Of a stretch of 64,000 bases of DNA, positions 35,556 through 43,817 are shown piece after piece (position 1 is the first letter of the stretch; each line of letters starts with the position of its first letter). The stretch lies in the NCBI RefSeq assembly GCF_036013955.1, contig NZ_CP107903.1:6200001-6264000 (forward strand), read 5' to 3'. A model generated the notes under the pieces. That model made no database searches and was not told where the DNA came from. It worked only from the letters and a program-made list of their open reading frames with translations. A program made the translations under genes and the position numbers. The DNA comes from Streptomyces sp. NBC_00459. Its GTDB lineage: Bacteria > Actinomycetota > Actinomycetes > Streptomycetales > Streptomycetaceae.

Positions 35556-35755
35556 ACACCGACGACACGACAGGTCGCCGATCGCAGAGGCGCCTGGCAG
35601 GACTGCTCGCCGCCGCCCTGCGCGAAGGCCCGGGCCCACGGGAGGACGACACCACCGGCGACGGGGAGCGGAAGGCGATCGCCGCTTTCCTCCTGGCCCG
35701 GGACTCCGGCGCGCACAAGGTGGCGCGCACCCGGCGGCGGGACGACTGGCGATGA
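35552..35755 (+). CDS. small protein coupled to ECF sigma factor, possible soluble anti-sigma factor
   Basis: A 67-residue polar protein (VNTDDTTGRRSQRRLAGLLA to RTRRRDDWR) whose GTG start overlaps the sigma factor stop. It shares the pattern GExxAxAAFxxAR with the N-terminal cytoplasmic part of the 386-residue partner of the second sigma factor (GEAAALAAFRKARP), but has no membrane helix. It may be a short cytoplasmic anti-sigma factor, or the shortened remnant of a longer one. Gene assignment rests on coupling, codon bias and this shared motif. Confidence 0.65.
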   Translation: MNTDDTTGRRSQRRLAGLLAAALREGPGPREDDTTGDGERKAIAAFLLARDSGAHKVARTRRRDDWR

Positions 35756-36032
35756 GGGAGGGTCCCGCGACAACGGGGGGTTCTGTCGGCCGCCGATGGC
35801 AACGACCGGGGCCGCCACCCCCCACAGGAGAGGCCCCGGCCGTCGCGCGGCACGGGCCGCGCGGCGGCCCGTATCTCCTACAGCGCCGCGCGTGCGTTTT
35901 CTGTCACACCGTCACCGCGTCACGAGTTAGTTGCACGTTGTACGGACATGGACGAGGACCGCTTTCACGCCGTAACGTGCTTTTCGCTACAGGCTGCGGA
36001 CGACAGGCAACTGCATCCACTGAGGTCTTGAG

Positions 36033-36704
36033 GTGTGCGCGGTGCAGGGGGACGACGCGGAGCTGACCACCGCGGTGCTTGCGGCACAGACCGGGGACGA
36101 GACCGCGTTCCGGACTGTGTACCGCGCGGTGCACCCACGGCTGCTCGGGTACGTGCGGACGCTGGTCGGCGATCCGGACGCGGAGGACGTGACGTCCGAG
36201 GCCTGGCTCCAGATCGCCCGTGACCTGGACAGGTTCAACGGGGACGCGGACCGGTTCCGGGGCTGGGCCGCGCGCATAGCCCGCAACCGCGCCCTCGACC
36301 ACATACGGATGCGCGGACGCCGCCCGGCCATAGGCGGCGACGAGACCGAACTGTCGGGCCGGGCCGCCGACTCCGACACGGCCGGCGAGGCCATGGAGTC
36401 GCTGGCCACCGACAGCACCCTCTCCCTCATCGCCCAGCTGCCCCAGGACCAGGCCGAGGCGGTCGTCCTGCGGGTGGTCGTCGGCCTCGATGCCAAGACC
36501 GCCGCCGAGACCCTCGGAAAACGCCCCGGAGCCGTCCGCACGGCGGCGCACCGCGGTCTGAGACGGCTCGCGGAGTTGCTCGGGGCGGACCCGGACGCGA
36601 CCGCCGCGCTCGACGCGCTGCCGCCCCCACGGGAACCGCACGGACGTGCGGTGTCGTCGGCCGGTGTGACGCATATGCGTTCGCGGACGCAGAAGGACAT
36701 GTGA
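36033..36704 (+). CDS. ECF-type RNA polymerase sigma factor (second of two)
   Basis: A 223-residue ECF sigma factor. Region 2 (about residues 15-90) includes DETAFRTVYRAVHPRLLGYV, DVTSEAWLQIARDLDRFNGD and GWAARIARNRALDHIRMRGR. Region 4 (about 130-190) includes LPQDQAEAVVLRVVVGLDAK and AETLGKRPGAVRTAAHRGLR. A tail of about 35 residues follows. The GTG at 36033 has GAGG seven bases upstream. The 277-bp upstream gap contains three tandem 8-nt units starting GTCAC (35903, 35911, 35919), possibly part of the promoter region. It is coupled to the membrane-protein gene at 36704. Confidence 0.9.
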   Translation: MCAVQGDDAELTTAVLAAQTGDETAFRTVYRAVHPRLLGYVRTLVGDPDAEDVTSEAWLQIARDLDRFNGDADRFRGWAARIARNRALDHIRMRGRRPAIGGDETELSGRAADSDTAGEAMESLATDSTLSLIAQLPQDQAEAVVLRVVVGLDAKTAAETLGKRPGAVRTAAHRGLRRLAELLGADPDATAALDALPPPREPHGRAVSSAGVTHMRSRTQKDM

Positions 36705-37864
36705 TGGCCGACGACGACCCGTACAGGTGGCTGGACCGCGCTGCGGCGGAGCGTTTGCTGAGCGGGGAGCCGCTGGAGGCTTCACTGGAGTCGGCGGGCC
36801 CCGAGGCCCGCGACCAGGCCGAGCTGCTCGCCAAGACCCTGGGCGCGCTCTCCGTGGACATTCCGCCGGGCAGTGCCGAACTCCCCGGCGAGGCCGCCGC
36901 GTTGGCCGCGTTCCGCAAGGCCCGCCCGGTCCCGGACCTCACCACCGGCGCCCCCGCGACCACCGAGCTGCCCGCGCCGGACCTTGGCTCGGACATGGGC
37001 CTCGTACGGGTGGGCGGGTTCGGGCGTTCCGGTGCCTCCCCCCGGAGGGGCGCCCGTGCGGCCCGCTGGGGCCGTCCCCTGCGGCTGGGGCTCGGGGCCG
37101 CGCTGGCCGCGGGCATGGTCGGCTCGGTCGCGATGGCCGCCGGTGCCGGTGTCCTGCCGAACCCGTTCAGCGGGGACGAGCCCGGCCGCCCGGCCGCCAC
37201 CGTGTCGGCCGGCGAGTCACGCGACCCCATGCTGGCCTCGCCGTCGCCGGACGCGACCCGGGGCAAGGGCGTCCCGTCCCTCAGGCCCGACAGCACGGCC
37301 GGTGGCTCCTTCGGCAAGGGCACCACCGGGCGCGCCGAGCCCCAGGAGAGCCCGACCGGCGGGGGCCAGGGGTCCCGCTCCGACCTGGGCCTGCCCGGCG
37401 ACTGGCGCAGCGGGCTCGCCCTGTCCTGCCGCGACATCCGCAGCGGCAAGAAACTGGAGGCGGAGCGCAGACGGGCCCTGGAAAGGGCGGCCAAGGGCTC
37501 CAGGAAGGTGCCGCAGTACTGCGAGGACGCCCTGCGGGACGAACCGGCCGTCCGCTCGAACGCCGACACGGGCACCGGCACCGGCACCGGTGCGGGCGGG
37601 GGAGACACCGGCCCCGAGGACGGCCAGAACGGCGCCGGTGACACCGGCGGCGGGGGCAACGGCGTGAGCGGCGGCAACGGCGGCGGTGGAAACGGCCACG
37701 GCAGCGGAAGCGGAGGCGGCGGGGGACACGGCGGCCGGGCCGCGGCGAAGCCGACCCCCACACCGACGTCCTTCGCCGCGCTCAGGGCGGACGAGCGCCA
37801 GAGCGATCCGGCACCGGAAGCCGACCCGTCGTACGGCGTCCTGCCGCTGCCGAAGGGCACCTGA
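36704..37864 (+). CDS. putative membrane-spanning anti-sigma factor with Gly-rich extracellular tail
   Basis: A 386-residue protein whose ATG overlaps the sigma factor stop (TGATG). About 110 cytoplasmic residues (DDPYRWLDRAAAERLLSGEP, GEAAALAAFRKARP) precede a basic stretch and one membrane helix (about residues 125-150, RLGLGAALAAGMVGSVAMAA). The outer part contains a Cys pair (LSCRDIRSG and PQYCEDAL) and a long Gly/Asn/Asp-rich low-complexity segment (about 285-345). The layout, single helix and coupling suggest a transmembrane anti-sigma factor, but no zinc-binding anti-sigma (ZAS) motif is visible, so this is inferred from context. Confidence 0.72.
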   Translation: MADDDPYRWLDRAAAERLLSGEPLEASLESAGPEARDQAELLAKTLGALSVDIPPGSAELPGEAAALAAFRKARPVPDLTTGAPATTELPAPDLGSDMGLVRVGGFGRSGASPRRGARAARWGRPLRLGLGAALAAGMVGSVAMAAGAGVLPNPFSGDEPGRPAATVSAGESRDPMLASPSPDATRGKGVPSLRPDSTAGGSFGKGTTGRAEPQESPTGGGQGSRSDLGLPGDWRSGLALSCRDIRSGKKLEAERRRALERAAKGSRKVPQYCEDALRDEPAVRSNADTGTGTGTGAGGGDTGPEDGQNGAGDTGGGGNGVSGGNGGGGNGHGSGSGGGGGHGGRAAAKPTPTPTSFAALRADERQSDPAPEADPSYGVLPLPKGT

Positions 37865-38151
37865 GCCCCGTACGCCCCGGGGCGCACCTCTCCACACGCG
37901 TCGCACGGCACCGCGCCGGTATTGACCGCAGCGCACCGCTCCGACCTGCGCGGACATGTGCCGGCGAAGTTCTCACGTGCCGGGTGTGACACTTTCGGCG
38001 ACGCCGACGCAGTAGAAGGTGAGCCGACTGGTCATCGGTTCCTCGCACAGAGCCGGGGGTTCCCCCCGTACCTTCGGCTCGTGCACCTGGCGCGGGCGGG
38101 ACACGTTCCCCCGGTCCCGTCCGCGCCCCAGATCCCCTCGCCACCGCGGGC

Positions 38152-39033
38152 TCACCAGTAGACGACGACCTTGTCGCCGTTGCTCACCTCGGCGAAGATC
38201 GCGGCGATCGCCGTCTCGTCCCGGATGTTCACACAGCCGTGCGAGGCGCCGCCGTAGCCGCGGGCGGCGAAGTCGGCGGAGTAGTGGACCGCCTGGCCGC
38301 CGCTGAAGAACATCGCGTAGGGCATCGGGGAGTCGTAGAGCGTCGACACGTGGTAACGGGACTTCCAGTAGACGTGGAAGACGCCTTCCCTGGTCGGCGT
38401 GTACTGGCTGCCGAACCGCACGGCCACCGTCGAGACGGTCCGGCCGTCGATCATCCAGCGCAGTGTCCGGCTCGTCTTGCTGATGCACAGCACCCGGCCC
38501 TTGAGACAGCGCGGGTCGGGGTAGGCGGCCGGCTGCCCGCCCATCAGATACAGCTCCCACTGTCCGGGCTCGTGCGTCATCCGCAGCAGGCGCTGCCAGG
38601 TGACCGTGTCGGTCCTCCCGGTGCGCGGCAGCCCGCGCTTGCCCTGGAAGCCCTTGACGGCGCTCTCCGTCAGATCGTCGTACGACCCGGTCGGCCCGTC
38701 GTAGAGCCAGGCGACCTGACGCAGCCGCGCCTGGAGTTCGCGCACGTCCCGCCCGCTGTCACCGCGCGACCAGAGAACAGGGGCGGGCGGTGAGGGAACG
38801 CGGGTCTCCCTCTTCGGGGTCGGGGTAGGGGTCGGTTTCGGCGCCGGAGTGGCCGTGTCGCCGGGTCTGTCGTCGGCGGGCGGGTGCGAGACCTGGATGT
38901 GCACGGGCGACCGGGGGTCGCCGTCCGGGTCCGTGGTCTGCACCGTGCAGCCGCCCAGGGCGAGAGCCGTGAGAACGGCGAACATCACCTTTCGCATGCC
39001 CGTAGTACGCAAGCCGGACCCCCCGAAGCTCAT
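38152..39033 (-). CDS. L,D-transpeptidase (YkuD) lipoprotein with peptidoglycan-binding domain
   Basis: A 293-residue cell wall enzyme forming 3-3 crosslinks or attaching proteins to peptidoglycan. The lipobox is ALGGC after a hydrophobic stretch (FAVLTALALGGC), followed by a Pro/Thr/Lys linker. A peptidoglycan-binding-1 domain lies at about residues 100-165 (SGRDVRELQARLRQVAWLYD, AVKGFQGKRGLPRTG). The YkuD domain ends with the catalytic GGASHGCVNIRDE, where Cys is the nucleophile. The ATG at 39033 has GGGGGT upstream; starts at 39066 and 38997 are also in frame. It is separated from convergent neighbours by 287 bp on its 3' side, in which I see no gene. Confidence 0.9.
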   Translation of the reverse strand: MSFGGSGLRTTGMRKVMFAVLTALALGGCTVQTTDPDGDPRSPVHIQVSHPPADDRPGDTATPAPKPTPTPTPKRETRVPSPPAPVLWSRGDSGRDVRELQARLRQVAWLYDGPTGSYDDLTESAVKGFQGKRGLPRTGRTDTVTWQRLLRMTHEPGQWELYLMGGQPAAYPDPRCLKGRVLCISKTSRTLRWMIDGRTVSTVAVRFGSQYTPTREGVFHVYWKSRYHVSTLYDSPMPYAMFFSGGQAVHYSADFAARGYGGASHGCVNIRDETAIAAIFAEVSNGDKVVVYW

Positions 39034-39238
39034 CACCTGACCCCCAAGCAAGTTACGCCGAGGCACACACCATGACGCGTGAATCGGCGTCGGGACTACC
39101 CGTCGAACCGCTGTGCAGTCCCGCCGCGCCTTCCGATGCCCTCTGAGCTGGGCGATTCATCCGAATTGGTGATCGGAAGGGGAAAGTGCACGCCCCCGGT
39201 TACGCTCGTGAAGTGTGAGCCCTGAAAAGGAGGATGCC

Positions 39239-39817
39239 GTGGCCGTACTGCAGCACGAGCTGACGTTGGGCGAAGCCGCCGACCAGCTCTCCCGTGCACT
39301 GCCTGGGCACCGCGTGGAGATTCTCCAGGGGAGACTCACTGTGACACCACCGCCGGACGGCTCTCACGCGCTGTCTTTGACTTGGCTTGTCGAAGCATTT
39401 GGAGGGGCTGGAGCCCGGAAGGCCGGGCTCAGGTATGTCCAGGGCATCGGCCTGTGGCTTCCTACTGCGGCCGACGACTACTCGATCCCCGACTTCTCCG
39501 TCGTCGACGAGGACTTCCGGGACGCCCTCGTCCAGAAGAACTGCTACGCCCCGAATGTCTTCCGCCTGGTTGTGGAAGTGACGTCCTCGAACTGGTCCGA
39601 CGACCTCGGCCCCAAGGTCGAGTGCTACGCCGAAGCCGGGATTCCCGTCTACATCGTGGTCAACCGCAAACACGACGAGGTGCTGCTCTACCAGGACCCG
39701 GTGAACGGGAAGTACGACGTGCCCCAGCGTTTCAAACGCGGCCAGGACTTCCTCGTCCCCGAATCTGTCGGCGTCACCCTCGGCCTTTGCGTGGACACCC
39801 TCCTTGACGGCGACTGA
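39239..39817 (+). CDS. Uma2-family (DUF820) endonuclease-like protein
   Basis: A 192-residue protein of the Uma2 PD-(D/E)xK superfamily. IPDFSVVDED supplies the Asp, LVVEVTSSNWSDDLGPKVE the Glu and downstream Lys, and YAEAGIPVYIVVNRKHDE the last core strand. The GTG at 39239 follows a near-perfect AAGGAGG by six bases, better than the GTG at 39215. It is similar in sequence to the copy at 20019. No methylase, transposase or toxin partner is adjacent, and the biological role of the family is unknown. Confidence 0.87.
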   Translation: MAVLQHELTLGEAADQLSRALPGHRVEILQGRLTVTPPPDGSHALSLTWLVEAFGGAGARKAGLRYVQGIGLWLPTAADDYSIPDFSVVDEDFRDALVQKNCYAPNVFRLVVEVTSSNWSDDLGPKVECYAEAGIPVYIVVNRKHDEVLLYQDPVNGKYDVPQRFKRGQDFLVPESVGVTLGLCVDTLLDGD

Positions 39818-39864
39818 CCGAAATCTCAACCCGGAGCGTCGTACCCCCGTGCGACACTCCCCCC

Positions 39865-40515
39865 ATGTTCGGCATAACCGACCTCCCCACGTATCTGACC
39901 GGCCTGGTCCTGATCGTCCTGCTCCCCGGCCCCAACTCGCTCTACGTCCTTTCCGTCGCCGCCCGCCGAGGCGTCCGCGTCGGATACACGGCCGCTGCGG
40001 GCGTCTGGTGCGGGGACGCCGTGCTGATGACCCTCTCCGCGGCCGGCGTCGCTTCTCTGCTCCAGACGAACGCCCTGCTGTTCGGGATCGTGAAGTTCGC
40101 GGGCGCCGGCTATCTGCTGTGGCTCGCGATCGGCATGCTGCGAGCCGCCCGGGGCATGTGGCGCACCCGGCGGGAAGAGGCCGAGGTCCAGGACGCGCCC
40201 ACCGGCGCCGACGAGCAGCCCTATCGCCGTGCCCTCGTCATCAGCCTCTTCAACCCGAAGGCGATCCTCTTCTTCGTCGCCTTCTTCGTTCAGTTCGTCG
40301 ACCCCGGATACGCCTACCCGGCCGTCTCCTTCGTCGTCCTCGGCGCCTTCGCCCAGCTCGCCAGCTTCCTCTATCTCACCGCGCTGATATTTGGCGGGAC
40401 CAGGCTGGCCGCCGTCTTCCGGCGCCGTCGGCGTCTGTCTGCGGGGGCAACCTCGGCGGCGGGCGCGCTGTTCGTCGGCTTCGCCGTGAAACTGTCGCTG
40501 GCCGGCAGCGTCTAG
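39865..40515 (+). CDS. LysE-family exporter
   Basis: A 216-residue amino acid or metabolite exporter of the LysE/RhtB type with about six membrane helices. It has the family start YLTGLVLIVLLPGPNSLYVL with the PGPN motif, KFAGAGYLLWLAIGMLRAA and the mid-protein NPKAILFFVAFFVQFVDPGY. The stop overlaps the stop of the FAD monooxygenase gene on the other strand by 3 bp, a tail-to-tail arrangement. No LysR or Lrp-type regulator, common with LysE genes, is adjacent. Confidence 0.9.
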   Translation: MFGITDLPTYLTGLVLIVLLPGPNSLYVLSVAARRGVRVGYTAAAGVWCGDAVLMTLSAAGVASLLQTNALLFGIVKFAGAGYLLWLAIGMLRAARGMWRTRREEAEVQDAPTGADEQPYRRALVISLFNPKAILFFVAFFVQFVDPGYAYPAVSFVVLGAFAQLASFLYLTALIFGGTRLAAVFRRRRRLSAGATSAAGALFVGFAVKLSLAGSV

Positions 40516-41948
40516 TTGAGGGCGCCCACGCCCACCGCGTACTCCCGCAGCCCCTCCGCCGTCGCCCCCGCCCAGCCGACGTAGCCGTCCGGGCGGACGA
40601 GGAACACGCCGGTGCCGTATGCCTCGTACGAGAGGAGGCGGACCGTGGGGACGGGGAGCGGCGGCAGGGAGGTGGCCGTGCCCACCGTCAGGAGGGTCCA
40701 GTGCGGGCCGCGGAACGTGTCGAAGAGGCGTACGCCGTCCACCGTGCCGTCCGGGGCGCGGTCGCCGGCGTGGACCGGGCCCGGGGCCGGGCGGGTCTCC
40801 ACCGTCAGTGACGAGTCGCGGTAGCCGACGGAGAGCTGCCGGGTCGCCTCACCGCGCCCGATCTCGCCCCGGTGGACGCCCGTCGAGATGCCGAGCATCC
40901 GCGCGGCGATCGGTCGCCGCTCCTCCTCGTACGTGGCCAGTAGGTGTTCCGGCGCATCACCCCTCAGGACTACGCCCAGCTTCCAACCCAGGTTGTACGC
41001 GTCCTGGACACTGGTGTTCAGTCCCTGGCCCCCGGCGGGGGAGTGGACGTGCGCGGCGTCCCCGGCGAGGAACACCCGGCCGGAGCGGAAGCTGTCCGCC
41101 AGGGCGGCGCGCGGGCGGAAGTCCGAGACCCAGCGGACCTCGGTCACGTCCTCGGGGGCAAGGTGCGTGCGGGCCGCGGCGACCTTGCGGATGCCCTCCA
41201 GGGACAGGTCCAGGTGGTCCCCGTCCAGGAACTGGGCCACCAGCTGGAAGTCCTCCGTCCCGGCCAGGGGGCAGATCGCGAGGAAGCCCGTGCCGTCCGC
41301 CCGGGGCGGGAAGACATGCCAGTTGTCTCGGTCCAGGCCGGTGATCCGCACGTCCGCCACGAGGATCGGGTTCGGGTCGACCGTCTCGCCCGTCATCCCG
41401 ATCCCCAGCGCCCGGCGGACCGTCGAGCGGCCACCGTCGGCCGCGACGACGTACCGCGCCCGGACCGGCGCACCGGCGGCGAAGCCGACCGTCACACCCT
41501 CCGTGTCCTGCTCGAACCCCACGACCTCGCGGCCGAACTCCACCCGACCGCCCAGCTCCGTCAGCCGGGCGGACAGGATCTCCTGAGTCCTCCACTGCGG
41601 CACCATCCACGGCTCGGCGCCGTACGGCGAGACCCCGCCCTCCTCCGTCTCCTCCGCCGGGTCGAACATCCGGTGCTCGCCCGCCCGCCTGCCGTCCTGC
41701 CAGATCATCCCGACCGGGTACGGGCCACCGGCTGCCCGGATCGCGTCCACCACCCCCAGATCGTCGAAGACCTCCATCGTGCGCGGCTGGACGCCCTTGC
41801 CCCGCGACCCGGGGAACAGCGACTCGGACCGCTCCACGACCACCGCGTCCACCCCACGCCGTGCGAGGTCCACGGCGAGCGCCAGTCCGGTGGGACCCGC
41901 GCCCACCACCAGTACGTCAGTCCGTACGTCAGCCAGTACGTCAGTCAT
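40512..41948 (-). CDS. FAD-dependent aromatic monooxygenase (class A flavoprotein)
   Basis: A 478-residue hydroxylase of the PheA/TfdB and tetracycline-hydroxylase type. The FAD-binding GxGxxG is VLVVGAGPTGLALAVDLARR at the N-terminus. The DG motif is VVAADGGRSTVRRALGI (about residue 160) and the GD motif is VFLAGDAAHVHSPAGGQGLN (about 285). A thioredoxin-like C-terminal domain follows. AAGGAG at the edge of the operator and an ATG at 41948 (9-base spacing) give the start. It is divergent from a TetR gene across two operators, so it is probably induced by an aromatic substrate or antibiotic. The substrate is unknown. Confidence 0.92.
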   Translation of the reverse strand: MTDVLADVRTDVLVVGAGPTGLALAVDLARRGVDAVVVERSESLFPGSRGKGVQPRTMEVFDDLGVVDAIRAAGGPYPVGMIWQDGRRAGEHRMFDPAEETEEGGVSPYGAEPWMVPQWRTQEILSARLTELGGRVEFGREVVGFEQDTEGVTVGFAAGAPVRARYVVAADGGRSTVRRALGIGMTGETVDPNPILVADVRITGLDRDNWHVFPPRADGTGFLAICPLAGTEDFQLVAQFLDGDHLDLSLEGIRKVAAARTHLAPEDVTEVRWVSDFRPRAALADSFRSGRVFLAGDAAHVHSPAGGQGLNTSVQDAYNLGWKLGVVLRGDAPEHLLATYEEERRPIAARMLGISTGVHRGEIGRGEATRQLSVGYRDSSLTVETRPAPGPVHAGDRAPDGTVDGVRLFDTFRGPHWTLLTVGTATSLPPLPVPTVRLLSYEAYGTGVFLVRPDGYVGWAGATAEGLREYAVGVGALN

Positions 41949-41960
41949 CACGACCATCTC

Positions 41961-42013
41961 CTTAACGTCGTTAAGTTGCCCTGCCCTCCGAGAGTGGGCT
42001 TAACGGTGTTAAG
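41961..42013. promoter_or_regulatory. divergent operator: two CTTAAC-N3-GTTAAG palindromes
   Basis: Perfect 15-bp palindromes lie at 41961-41975 and 41999-42013, 38 bp apart centre to centre, filling the gap between the monooxygenase and TetR genes. One abuts the monooxygenase ribosome site and the other lies 10 bp before the TetR start. They are the expected sites for the adjacent TetR protein, repressing both genes. Confidence 0.82.
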
Positions 42014-42022
42014 TTGTCAAGT

Positions 42023-42706
42023 GTGAGTACGGAAACACCGGGACGACCCGAACGCCGAGCCCCCCTCGACCGCAAACGCGTCGCGGACACCGCCCTCAGA
42101 CTCCTGGGCGAGGTCGGCCTCGACGGGCTCACCCTGCGTGCCATCGCCAAGGAGCTGGACGTCAAGGCGCCCGCCCTGTACTGGCACTTCAAGGACAAAC
42201 AGGCCCTGCTCGACGAGATGGCCACCGAGATGTACCGGCGCATGGTCGCCGGCCCGCCCCCCGGTCCCGACGTCCCCTGGGACGAGCGCCTGCTCGCCAC
42301 CAGCCGCGGGCTGCGCGACGCCCTGCTCGGCTATCGCGACGGCGCCAAGGTGTTCAGCGGCTCCCGTTTCACCGGTGTCGAGCACGCCGTCCAGATGGAG
42401 GCGAACCTCCGCTGCTTCGTCGAGGCGGGCTTCACCCCGGCCCAGGCGGTGCGCGCGAACATGACGGCGTACGTCTATACGATTGGCTTCGTCACGGAGG
42501 AACAGGGCGTGCAACCACTGCCCGGCGAGCGCCGGGAAGGGTACGACGTCGAGGAGCGGGCCCGGCGGATGGCAGACTTTCCCCTGTCGGCCGCGGCCGG
42601 CGCCGAGGTCTTCCAGGACTACGACCGACAGTTCGAGGAAGGGCTGGAGCTGGTGCTCGCAGGGATCAGGGCGACGTACGCGATGACGTACGGCAAGTCG
42701 TCCTGA
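42023..42706 (+). CDS. TetR-family regulator with TetR-like C-terminal domain
   Basis: A 227-residue repressor. The helix-turn-helix is LTLRAIAKELDVKAPALYWH with the closing FKDKQALLDEMATEMYRRM, the form seen in tetracycline-type TetR proteins. The C-terminal domain (about 70-215) includes DGAKVFSGSRFTG and the helices that form the ligand pocket of the TetR_C class. The GTG at 42023 has no good ribosome site and lies very near the operator, so the message may be nearly leaderless. It is divergent from the FAD monooxygenase, the standard layout for substrate-induced monooxygenases. Confidence 0.92.
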   Translation: MSTETPGRPERRAPLDRKRVADTALRLLGEVGLDGLTLRAIAKELDVKAPALYWHFKDKQALLDEMATEMYRRMVAGPPPGPDVPWDERLLATSRGLRDALLGYRDGAKVFSGSRFTGVEHAVQMEANLRCFVEAGFTPAQAVRANMTAYVYTIGFVTEEQGVQPLPGERREGYDVEERARRMADFPLSAAAGAEVFQDYDRQFEEGLELVLAGIRATYAMTYGKSS

Positions 42707-42824
42707 TGCGCTGGGAGTTCGGCCGGGCCCTCATCCTCCGGGTGCTGTCCGGTCAGGACCGAGTTGACTTCCGGTGCCGAATAACTCTTACTGTCGCGGA
42801 ATCTGCAGCTGAGAGAGCCCAGGT

Positions 42825-43817
42825 GTGCGCGTGACCAATCGTCCCCCGATACTGTCCGTTATCGTCCCTTGTTACAACATCGAGACCTATGTCTCGGACA
42901 CAGTGACGAGTCTCGTCAACAACGACCAGGACGACTTCGAGTTCATCTTCGTCGAGGACCGCTCGACGAAGGACAAGACCTACGAGGCGTTGCTGGAGCT
43001 GACGAAGCGGCTGAAGCACGGCAGGGTGATCCAGCACGAGCAGAACGGCGGCCTGGCCACCGCCCGCAACACCGGCATCGACGCGGCCGAAGGCACCTAC
43101 CTCACCTTCCTCGACGGTGACGACTGGCTGGCCCCGGGCTATCTGAAGGACCTCGTGGACGCCGTCCAGCGCCACGACGTCGACTTCGTGCGCACCGACC
43201 ACGTCCAGGTCAACGGCATCGAGCGGGCCGTCCACCGGGCACCCGAGGGCCGCCGGAACGTCCCGCTGGACCCGCGCACCTCGATCCTCCCGGTCGACGA
43301 CACCACGATGGTCGACTACCCCTACGCCTGGGCCGGCGTCTACCACCGCCGCCTCCTCGACAAGGGCCTGCTGCGCTTCCACGACGGTCTCAAGACCGCC
43401 GAGGACCGCCCCTGGATCTGGGACCTGCACCGCAGGGCCGAGTCCTACGCGGTCGCCAGCCTGCGCGGAGTCTTCTACCGCCGGGGCGTCACGACCTCCC
43501 TCACCCAGATCGGCGACGTCCGCCAGCTGGACTTCTTCCGCTCCTTCGACCTCGTACTCGCCGAACTGGCTAACGACCCCGAGGTCGGGCTGCTGCGCAA
43601 GAAGGCGCTGCGCAACTACTGCGTCGTCATCGCCCACCAGCTGCTCCAGCGCAGCCGGTTCGACCGGCCCACCGCCGCCAAGCTGCGGCAGATGAGCGCC
43701 GACGCACTGAACAAGATGTCCGAGGACGAGCTCCAGGCCGCCCTCATCGGGATGGGCGAGCAACGCGTCCATCTGCTGCGGCGCGTGCGCGGCGGCATGA
43801 AGGGAATCGCGGCATGA
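42825..43817 (+). CDS. GT2-family glycosyltransferase (module 1)
   Basis: A 330-residue inverting glycosyltransferase of the GT-A fold. It opens ILSVIVPCYNIETYVSDTVT and has the nucleotide-binding and metal motifs FEFIFVEDRSTKDKT and YLTFLDGDDWLAPGY, plus the acceptor-side KTAEDRPWIWDLHRR. The C-terminal 80 residues are helical and basic. It is close in sequence to the GT2 at 48099. The GTG at 42825 is used (GTG 42831 also possible). Its stop overlaps the polysialyltransferase-family start (ATGA). A weak promoter, TTGACT at 42764 and TTACTG at 42788, may lie upstream. It probably adds a sugar to the Kdn-type wall polymer. Confidence 0.9.
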   Translation: MRVTNRPPILSVIVPCYNIETYVSDTVTSLVNNDQDDFEFIFVEDRSTKDKTYEALLELTKRLKHGRVIQHEQNGGLATARNTGIDAAEGTYLTFLDGDDWLAPGYLKDLVDAVQRHDVDFVRTDHVQVNGIERAVHRAPEGRRNVPLDPRTSILPVDDTTMVDYPYAWAGVYHRRLLDKGLLRFHDGLKTAEDRPWIWDLHRRAESYAVASLRGVFYRRGVTTSLTQIGDVRQLDFFRSFDLVLAELANDPEVGLLRKKALRNYCVVIAHQLLQRSRFDRPTAAKLRQMSADALNKMSEDELQAALIGMGEQRVHLLRRVRGGMKGIAA

